Program-made: the position numbers and the translations under genes
Notes under the pieces: generated by a model
What the model saw: the letters and a program-made list of their open reading frames with translations, nothing else
Database searches by the model: none
Told to the model about the DNA's origin: nothing
In this document: piece by piece, positions 12,984-22,011 of the stretch
How the letters are laid out: the number at the start of each line of letters is the position of its first letter
Position numbering within the stretch: the stretch's first letter is position 1
Origin: Scleroderma bovista
Lineage: Eukaryota > Basidiomycota > Agaricomycetes > Boletales > Sclerodermataceae
NCBI GenBank assembly: GCA_037178675.1
Contig: JAYMGJ010000008.1
Coordinates: forward strand, 62,001-126,000
DNA: 64,000 bases
Direction of reading: 5' to 3'

Positions 12984-14098
12984 CTATTCACTGTCCGATG
13001 ACGATGAGGAAGAGGAGGATGATGATGATGCGGAGGACGTATATTGTGGTGTCTCCCTCCTAGACCTAGTCCGTCTGTCGGATGTACCCTGTGCAGATCC
13101 CCTCCCCCTTGCAGAGGGCCTAGACCTAGTCTGTCTGTTGGATGCACCCTGTGTAGACCCCCTCCCCCTTGCAGACCCCCTTCTACCCTTTGTCACTTGT
13201 GGCGGTTTGCTAGCCACATTAGCTCTACTACTCCCCTCTGCCGTTGGCTTCTGGGGCACATTTTCTATGCCACCGCCGCCATCGGAACCATCCTCAGATT
13301 GCAGGTGTTCAGTGTATTCATATCCAACTGTTACACATGAGTGGTGAAACGTGCCAAGGATAAAACACTTACAGTCCATATCTGTCTTCACCAGTGGGTC
13401 ATAAAAGTTGGTCATCTCATCAAGCAGCATTCGAGCCGTATCCTCTCCATCATCTGGTAGCTCGAATAATGATTGGGCTCCATACCAAACGTCTCCAAGG
13501 TTGTCGGCATGCTCCTTCCAATCTATAATATGATGGTAACATGAGTGTCAGAGGAGGCATGATTTGGAATATATGTGAGTGACTTCTGACCTATTTGTGC
13601 CACATCGACGCGATCAATGTTCAGATCAGATTGGCGCCTGAAATCTCTGACCATTGATGGCTCATGGCGCCCGACAAAGAACTCGATAGCCAAGTAGCTG
13701 TCGAAGACCTTGCAGCGCCATTTTGGATCACGGTCTTCGCTCGCAACATTACCAGCTTCTTGAGCCAGGCAACAAAGGATTGCGTCCATATATTGCAGAA
13801 TCCTTCCGAGGTTGTCTTGCATCAATTTTGTTACCCCAAGCTCCGCGTGAAACTGAAGAACTAGCCGGATGGCGTTCTCTCGCCACACAAATGCACTGAT
13901 GACCTCCGTATAATGACTCGGAAAACGCGCGACCTGTGGTAAACCTCCTTTTGCGTCGAAGCCCAGCGCAACTTGGCAAGTCCAACTCGAAGCCTCATTT
14001 TGATGATCGGGAGCCAACTCAACTTTCCGACAATCGTCAATCAATGCTGCAAGCTTACGCTCACTGGGGCGCGATTCGGGGAAATAAATGGTAGCCAT
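12984..14098 (-). CDS. Family A protein, copy 2 (divergent, RG-repeat tail)
   Basis: Three exons join in frame (14098-13591, 13522-13373, 13327-12984), giving 333 aa. It is a distant paralogue of copies 1 and 3: EFFVGRHEPSMVRDFRRQ and DWKEHADNL line up with EFLIGRHDPKTVTQFRRQ and DWEKYAKRL. The C-terminal tail differs completely. It has two imperfect ~20-residue repeats built on RGRGS(T/A)QG and TRSR, then a run of Ser ending SDSE. Basic RG-type tails often bind nucleic acid, which parallels the AT-hook-like tail of copy 1. Its start codon is 115 bp from the start of the divergent ATP-grasp-like gene, so the two probably share a promoter. Function is unknown. Confidence 0.65.
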
Positions 14099-14213
14099 CA
14101 GTGCAAGCGACGACCTTGGTGCTGATGAAGGTTTGAGTTAGCTTATGTAATACACGCGTCGGTAAAAATATAAGCATGATCTCTACATCACTACACGACC
14201 AATTCCCCCAATC
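14099..14213. promoter_or_regulatory. Shared divergent promoter
   Basis: A 115 bp gap separates the start codons of family A copy 2 (minus) and the ATP-grasp-like gene (plus). It contains an AT-rich 'aaaaatataagcatgat' stretch that could act as a TATA-like element. No satellite core box is present in it. Confidence 0.45.
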
Positions 14214-16427
14214 ATGCCAAAGCGGAGCAGAAAAATTCCAGGGTATGAGGTTTGCATTCATACTTGCAATGGAGAATTTTGTGACACTGGTAGCCAACTT
14301 GTGTGGCCAAAGGAAGGAAGCGGATGTCTGAGACATGCGTCGACCTTCGATAAACATCCGCAATGTCATTCTGAATGCCCTGGTGCATCCGCATTTCTGG
14401 AGAGACCACGTCGAGTGGATAGGGCTCGTGATGCCACCATAGAAGAGATTTCAAAACATCTCGGAGAGGCCATCGCTGGAGCAGAGAGGCTGCGACGTGG
14501 GGACATGCCACAACAGTGAGTATCTTTCCTTGGTTGATATTTACATGATAGATGATATTCTCTGGCTACAGTACCACAGGGGATATGGATGTGGATGGTG
14601 ATGTGGTGATGGGAAACGATGAAATACGGACAAAGGATCATGTTCATGAAGTGAGTATGGTGGGTAATTCAGAAGAGATGGGAGAAGGATCAGAACACGT
14701 CAATATGGTCAACAAAGATCAGGATTACCATGGGCCTCATCCTGAACCATCTCGACTTATTGCCTCACGTTCTTGTGACACAACTTCCAGGGAGTCGAGA
14801 GACGTCAACTCGTATTACCCACAGTCTATCCCTTCGTCGCGATCACAATCTGTCATTAGCGACATACGCCCATCACTGTCCATGACACGCCTCTCAGTTC
14901 CTACAACGTCAGTATCACCGTCTCCGAGCATCTATTCCAGACCATCATCGGTAAACAGAGACGACTGGTACCCAATCCAACCTTCGCCGAATCGGATATT
15001 CAAGATCTTGTATATCCCTGACCCGAGTCGGCAGGCATCACGAAGCGAAGCAAATGGTGATCTAGGATGGGCAGATCGTCATATATCAGCCACCCAGTAC
15101 GAAACTATAAAGCACCTGCACGGGTTTGTGCACAAAGTTTCAACCGGAAGGGACTCGATAAAGGTCAAGGTTTGTGAGTGGGTGAGTAAATTATCTCTGC
15201 TGTGCAGGGTAACAGGTATCCACTGCACATTTCAGCTTTGGATGGCACTTCAGATGGAAGACTATGACAACTCATCGGTATTCAAAATTCATTATACCAC
15301 TTGGGAAAGGTTTAGAGATGTTGTCATCAACCCCGAAGATGGGACGTCAGATTGGAATCACTTCGTAAAAATGGACTGTATCATAGGGGGAATAGACTAC
15401 TCAATAAATCACAGGTATGTCCCTAGTGTATTGTCATAAACTTTTTGTATCTCATCACTTTCCATCTTCTTGTAGGTGCACCTCAAATCCCTACAACCTT
15501 GATGAGAAAAGCTTCGAAGTGTATGAGAGACATTTACAGTTCCTCACCGAGAAAGTGCAGTTCTGGCCTCCGGTAGGGCAGGTTCGAGCGGCAGCAAACA
15601 AATGGCAAACAAGTCGGCACCTGCAATTGCTTGCAAAGGACTTCAGTCAGTATGCTCCCGCTACCAGACTTCTCCGACAAGGTGATGAAATAAAGAGGAC
15701 GGATGTTCTGAAACGGAGCCACAGCGACTGTGGATTCCATGTGATATTGCCCAATGCTCCATTATCTCATCGTACATGGGATTATCTCACCAGCAAGATC
15801 AACCCCGGAACGGATGAGTTCTGGATGGCTCAGGAATTTGTACCCAGCCTGGCAGATATTGGCGAATGGAGGGTGTTTATAGTCGGAGGGACAATCATAT
15901 CTGTGATGCATACTTTCAAGCAGGGAAATGGGAAATGGTTAGGGACAACGGTCGAGAAGTATATGACCATTGAGGAAATAAGGTCTGAGTCCCTCTATTC
16001 TAACATAATGTGACACTCAATTACATTACCACTACCCAGTCTAATGATGCAGGGAACCACCCTGACTCCAGCAGATTGGCGCAAACAAATTGTAAATCCT
16101 CAAAGAGGAACAAATGTAGTCCGGGATCGTGGCCGAGCAGAGTTCTATAGTTTTGTGATGAGCACATGGAAAAATCTGGTATTGCGCGAGTCACGGGAAT
16201 ATGGTTCGAAACCATCTATTTCTGTGTTTTGCAGAATGGATATTGGCCTCAGGATAGAAAATGGACACAACCCGCAATACTTCGTAAATGAGGTTGAGCG
16301 GACACCGACAACGAGCTTGTGGCTAACATGCAACCATACCGACACATTGGGAACTTTGGCGGATACATTCGCGATGGTATTCAAACAGTGGATCATGGAC
16401 ATGGTGAACCCATACATCATTGCATAG
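14214..16427 (+). CDS. ATP-grasp-like protein with Cys/His-rich N-terminus
   Basis: Five exons join in frame (14214-14515, 14572-15181, 15236-15414, 15476-15982, 16040-16427), giving 661 aa. Residues ~10-60 hold a Cys/His cluster (CIHTCNGEFC, then CLRH and HPQCHSEC), a possible zinc-binding module. Next comes a long Ser/Pro-rich low-complexity stretch. The C-terminal ~250 residues resemble an ATP-grasp fold: EFWMAQEFVP, EWRVFIVGGTIISVM, then CRMDIGL followed by YFVNEVER. That is the usual order of the nucleotide-binding strand, the ExR element and the metal-binding RxD...xNE pair. ATP-grasp enzymes join a carboxylate to an amine or thiol (RimK- or glutathione synthetase-like). The substrate here is unknown. 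The assignment is by pattern, not by search. Confidence 0.6.
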
Positions 16428-16499
16428 TACCAGCGGTATCTAGCTCTAGCACCTTGCATATACTACACCAAGCTTTTGTGTTTTTATCTAAATTAACTA

Positions 16500-17250
16500 G
16501 AATATTTTGAACACGTGCGAACAAAGTGTACAGTGTAGGATGAGCGATTGATAAGCTTGTAGAACGATATACAAAGTGCAGGTACCGACCACACATTTCT
16601 GCCTGAGGCCTACCACAATCCTTGCACACTCAGCATGGTGGGCTTTGTTCGCACTTGTTCGCAGTATTTTATGTGGCTGAAATAAAGATATATAAGCTTG
16701 TAGAATTGTATAAGATGTGCAGGAGCTTACCAAGCATTGTTGCCTGAGGCCTACCCCGATGCTCACCCATCCAGCATTGTGGACTTTGTTCGCACTTGTT
16801 CGCAGTATTCATATGTAAGCGTGTACAGTTCTATACAATGTGCAGGAGCTGACCACGCACCTTTGCATGAGGTTCACTCCAATACTCACTTCAATACTCA
16901 CCCAGCCAGAATTACGGACTTTGTGGGCACTCCATGCATTTTTACCTGGGGCCCATCCCAATCCTCACCCACCAAGCAGTGTATACTTTGTTCGCACTTT
17001 CCGCAGTATACTACACAGCTTTCGAAAGTATATAAAAGCTTGTAGAACGGTATACAAGGTCCAGGAGCTGACCACACATTTTTGCCTGAGGCTCATCCAG
17101 ATCCTCACCCACCCAGCATTATAGACTTTGTTCAAACTTGTTCGCATTATTATACGTGGCTACCCCGATACTCACCCACCCAGGTTTGTATACTTTGTTC
17201 GCACTTGTTCGCAGTATTATACGTGCCTGGAATAAACATCTATAAGCTCG
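16500..17250 (+). repeat. Satellite block 3, forward arm
   Basis: Units of the block 2 type in the same orientation, with cores near 16640, 16785, 17000, 17130 and 17195. Some units are shortened. A reversed box opens the block near 16515. The arm ends in the inversion point around 17250. Confidence 0.85.
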
Positions 17251-18645
17251 TGCGAACAAATGATACAATGCTTGGTGGGTGAGGATTGGGATGGGCCTCA
17301 GGAAAAAAATGCATGGTCGGCTCCCGCACATTTTATACCGGTTTTACAAACTTATATGCGTTCATACCAGCCGCTTAGAATACTGCTAACAAGTGCGAAC
17401 AAAGTCTATGGTTCCAGGTGGGTAAGGATCGGGATGAGCCTCAGGCACAAATGCGAGGTCGGCTCCTGAACAAGTGGGAAGATGGTGTACAAGGTTTTGG
17501 GGGGTTGAAGATGGGGGTAGACCTCTGTAATAATTCAACGGTTGTGTTCCGCAGCCTGTAAACACTTTCAATATTCTTTCTACTATTGTAACGGCTACGT
17601 AGGATGTTGCGAACAAGTGCGAACAAATCAGAAGATGGTGTACAAGTGTTGGGGGTGACGATAGGGGCAGACATCTGTAATATTTCGATGGGCACGTTCT
17701 GAAGCTTTTACACACATGGACCAGTACTTCTACAATGGTACCAACTGTGTAGGATGTTGCGAACAAGTGCGAACAAATGGGGAGGTGGTGTACAAGTGTT
17801 AGTGGTTGGCCATACAGGTTGACTTCTGTGATAATTTATTTGTGGTCTTCCCCAGCTTGTACACACTTGTTGCAGCCTGTGCACTATTGCTAGAATCAAA
17901 CAAGTGCGAACAAATGGGAAGTTGGAGGACAAGCATTAGATGGTTGCATATAGTGGCAGACTTCTTGGATGATTGACGTGCATGTTCTGCAGCTTGTAAA
18001 CACATGGAAAAGCATTGGCACTATTGTAGGGACTAGGTGGAACATTGCGAACAAGTGCGAACAAATGGGACGATGGTATACAAGCGTTAGGGTGTTGACT
18101 ATAGGGGCAGGTCTCTCTAATCATTCGAAGGGCATATTCTACAGCTTGTAAAAACCTGTAGCAGCGCCTGGACGATCCTATGGACTGGAGGGAATGTTGC
18201 GAACAAGTGCGAACAAATGGGAAGATGGTATACAAGTGTTGGGGGTTGACGATAGGGGCAAATCTCTGTAATAATTCGATGGTCAGATTCTTCAGCTTGT
18301 AAACACCTGTAGCAGCCTTTGTATCATTTTAAACACCAGAAGGAACATTGCGAACAATTTCCAATATAGTGTACAATCACACTGGAATGAGCAAGAAAAC
18401 ACTACACCCACTTAGTAGGCATTCACCCTACCAACCTGAAACATATTTATAAACCTATTTGATCATTGCAAACAAGTGTGGACACTGGATAATACACATA
18501 TTGTATTAGGTCATAACAACCCCACAAATATGGCTCCACCGCTGTTCGTCAATTCATAAAGGCTTTCATACTCTTCGAAGTCATTTTATAAACCTTTCTA
18601 CGCATTGCGAACAAGTGCGAACACAAATACAGATATGATACGGGT
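17251..18645 (-). repeat. Satellite block 3, inverted arm
   Basis: From about 17250 the units run in the opposite orientation: the core reads GCGAACAAGTGCGAACAAA near 17390, 17612, 17762, 17905, 18050, 18200 and 18608, with decayed copies near 18350 and 18470. The first units resemble block 2. From ~17480 a different subfamily takes over, with 'gacgataggggcaga' and 'gcttgtaaacacc' segments, yet the core is kept. The arm runs up to the truncated 3' end of family A copy 3. Confidence 0.85.
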
Positions 18646-18692
18646 GATAACCAAGGTAAGCTTCATATGGTGTACTGTATAGCTGTAATGCA

Positions 18693-20079
18693 TTACTTCC
18701 GCTTTGGAGGAAGAGCTGCTAATTTGGCATCAAACCCATGGATGCCCTCCCTCTCTGCAGGGGTATGATGACTTGTATTGGGGGTTTGAGACCGCCTTTT
18801 CGCCGGTCTCCCAACGTCATCATCAGCCTCTAACGCATGCTTCTTCAATACTGATGGCCAATTTAATGGGAATTCATGTGATTGCGTCTGTTCTGGAGGA
18901 GTTGGTCCTCGCATAACCTGATCACAGACACCATCAAATTGCACAGCTGGTTCATCTGGCTATTGGATGAGCATCTAGATATCCATTACACAAATGCGAA
19001 AATACTTACCGGCAGGTGGATTTGATGTTTCCATTTCCTGGGGTGCTGGGCCTGTGCAGGTGATCATCATGAACGAGATTTTATACAAATAGAAACATAC
19101 CATGATCGTCGAGGGGATTTTCCTGACCAGTCATTGTTGCATCATCCTATAAATATCGGGGATCTTCAGTTATGGCATCCTTTTACATGAGAAGGGAGAG
19201 ATGCCATACCTGGCTTGGATCTGGGAGGTTTTCCTCTCCATTCCTGTCATCCTTCCCCCGCTCCCGATCCTGGTCCTCTACATTCTTAGGATGTGTCCCC
19301 TCACCATCCCATTCCACCCATGATGATACTTTCCATGGAAAATAAGTCCATTGTGCATGAGTATATATTTAACACTCACTCCACTGAGGATCCAATTTCT
19401 GCGTGTACCAGGTCTCTACCTCTTTCCACAACTTTAAAAAGTCATTCTTGGGCACATTGTCGATGTTATACCCATATTTCCTCCCCTCGAGATTGGAGGG
19501 AAGGCGTTTAGCATATTTCTCCCAATCTGATGCATGAATAAGTGACTGTGTTACAATTAAAGTAGATGGAACATCACCAAATTGAGTGAGAGACATGCGC
19601 TCGATGTTCGTAGGACACTGTCTTCTGAACTGTGTCACTGTCTTTGGATCATGTCGGCCTATGAGGAACTCTGTGATGAGATATTCCTCGTAGTTGCGGC
19701 TTTTATGTTGAGGAACCTTCGTAATATCTTCGTTTATGAGGGGGCGAATGGTCGCCTCAATAACATTGTCGAGGTGGACGAGATTTTTGACGAGGGTCGG
19801 AAAGAACTTCGTGAATGACTTTCCACGTCGTGTTTTGTACAAGAGAAAGAGTTTTATCAGGAGGTAGTACCTCCAGAATGTTGCCTCCAGATATCTGCGA
19901 TAGAGTTGTGGCAGATAGACACGATGGGACGTCGTAGGAACTTCATCGTTGATATTCGTTTGCTTGATCTCGAATATATTTGTATTTTCATCTACATCGT
20001 GTATTGTGTACTTGACCTGTGTTATGTACTCCTTCTGGAGTTCAGTGACAGTTCCCCGTTGCCAGTAGTAGTCAGACAT
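18693..20079 (-). CDS. Family A protein, copy 3 (3'-truncated)
   Basis: Same exon order as copy 1, starting at the equivalent ATG (20079). The N-terminal ~70 residues and the part beyond the shared tract are diverged. From the TFWRYYLLIK region to the LDPQWS region the protein is identical to copy 1. It keeps an NLS-like RPAKRR but ends at LPPKRK with a stop at 18693. In copy 1 the corresponding exon ends with a GTAAGT donor and continues into the exon holding the AT-hook-like motif. Here the donor reads GGAAGT, so the splice is lost, and homology soon runs out into the satellite. It is either a shortened functional protein or a pseudogene. Confidence 0.6.
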
Positions 20080-20597
20080 GAGGTTGGAATGTGTTATGAA
20101 GTATGTGGATGGTGCAGTGGCAATTGTAGATGACAAAGAATGCTTTCAATGCCACTTTCCTAATATGATCGCTTTGTGTTATTACAGATTTTAAAACCTA
20201 TTTCAAGTGGCAATGGACGCTTCATCCTCATGTGTAGGTTATTCAAAAACTCTGGTCCACCATCTACAAACTACCACAGCTAGCTATGGCCGAATATTTT
20301 AAGTGTGTTGTTCGGTAACTTTCCATTCCTTCAGTCGTAGTCCCGCACAAGTCTTATCGTTGATTGGCCGGATCTTCCGGGTCTAATGGTCTCACCCTCA
20401 ACTCTCTCACCTGCCCACAATGCCTCATCTTGGTTTGCAACTAAACATTTTAACTTGCGACCACCATCAGCGCATTAAATAGTGAATAGATCGCTGCTCA
20501 ATTTTGGGCATATTTGGTGGATTTGTCATTGTTAGTGTCGTTGTAGTTCCCCTGTGATACCTAGTTACTCCGGAAGCCATGATGTCTGATGGGGTAA
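20080..20597. other. Intergenic, no gene seen
   Basis: 5' flank of family A copy 3. A frame open upstream of the ATG to 20136 starts with TTG only and is probably untranslated. Nothing else is supported. Confidence 0.45.
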
Positions 20598-20822
20598 TCA
20601 GGATGGCTGGGATGATGGGTTAGATCTCTTCTCCCGATAATGGTTCAAGACCCTATGGAGGTGGGCGGCCGCAGAACGGGTGTTCTGTCTTTCTAATCGA
20701 TATACGATAAGCTGTAAGCCAACAATTGTGTCGTCAGATGAAGCATCTTGTGGCGGGGGCGGTGACTCCTCCCGACTCGGGAAGGATGATGGAGTGGGTT
20801 CTGTCCTCCCGAAAGAGGCCAT
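20598..20822 (-). CDS. Small Pro/Ser-rich open frame
   Basis: 74 aa from an ATG at 20822, containing SREESPPPPQDASSDD followed by a possible short helix (VYRLERQNTRSAAAHLHRVL). Composition is protein-like, but no family is recognised and no supporting exon is seen. It may be a fragment of a decayed gene. Confidence 0.3.
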   Translation of the reverse strand: MASFGRTEPTPSSFPSREESPPPPQDASSDDTIVGLQLIVYRLERQNTRSAAAHLHRVLNHYREKRSNPSSQPS

Positions 20823-22011
20823 TACCAGGAGCTACTGATTAGTTGGAGAATATAAAGAATATAAGAATAGTAATGGTGGTGGTGGTGGTGGTAGGCATTG
20901 TCTACTTTGCAGAGAGCCTGCTGAGCTCTTCAAGACAAATAAAAACAGCATATATCATTACAGGCGCTCTACCTACGGGCGAGTGATGCTGGGCGATGAG
21001 TCGTGACATAGATACCCTAATCAGCAGCAGCCTTCTCCTCACCGAAAGTCAAAACATCGACAGGAGGACCTTAATGCCCACCATAGTATCTTTATAGGCT
21101 CGCCATCCTGGTCGAGCAGAAATGCAGCCCAAATGGATGGCATGGCACACATTGAAACACGTGTTTTGGTGAGGCAATGATAGCATTGCGGTTGAGCAGA
21201 AAGGCTTGAGCTCCGATGGTGGGCCCGACACATTTTGAAAGGCTCCTGAGCCCGACGCACACTGAAACATGATGCCAATGCGTTCAGAGTGTCACTGCCG
21301 CTACGGCTCGTTGAGAAAGCACAAACAAAAGAACCGCCACGACCGCACACTGCACAGCATGACATGCCACGGTTGATACCATAGTCACCGGCTCAATCAG
21401 CGTATATTTTTGGTTTGAGATACGATATCTTTGATAATGAGAGAGAGACGATCACCACCCACCCTTTGGTCGCCGAGTGGCACCTGGCAGTTGCGGTCAG
21501 GACCCAAGTTGCCAACGAAAGTGCTGGACTGGACCGTCAGTGTGACGGTCAGGCTATGATTTGCACGCGAGATTTGCACACGGTTTTTTTTACAGCGAGA
21601 TTGCATTGTAAGATGTGATGTCTTCGATGGTGAGAGAGCAATGATCACCGTGCACGCTTTTGTCGCCGCTCGAGACCCAAGTTGTCAAAAGAAAGTGCAG
21701 CAACATGCGGGACGCCATGTCAGTCGTGAAAGCATGACCCATCGAAGGATCCCTCACCAGCATTTACCGTTCACGCTTTGGTCGCCAAGCGTCACCGCGC
21801 AGCTGCTCAAAAGATGGATATGGACGACTAAGATCTGAGCGGCGTCAACGATGATGCTGAAGTGACGCAAAAGTGATGCTGAAATGACACGGTGGACGCA
21901 ATTACCACCGAACCGCCGGTATCTGCAGGCTTACAGTATGTAGATAGATGTATTATACAATGAAATGTTTGTACATCCACATGACGCATACATAGAGGGT
22001 ATACATAAAGT
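20823..22011. other. Intergenic with short low-complexity runs
   Basis: A GGT microsatellite lies at about 20873-20893. Between 21410 and 21790 there are imperfect repeats of a segment ending in 'ctttggtcgcc' (near 21465, 21660 and 21778). No coding frame is convincing. Confidence 0.45.

Noticed and set aside
1..18645. CRISPR array
   Set aside because: Regular ~140 bp spacing with a short conserved box superficially resembles one, but the intervening sequence is itself homologous between units, and the genome is eukaryotic.
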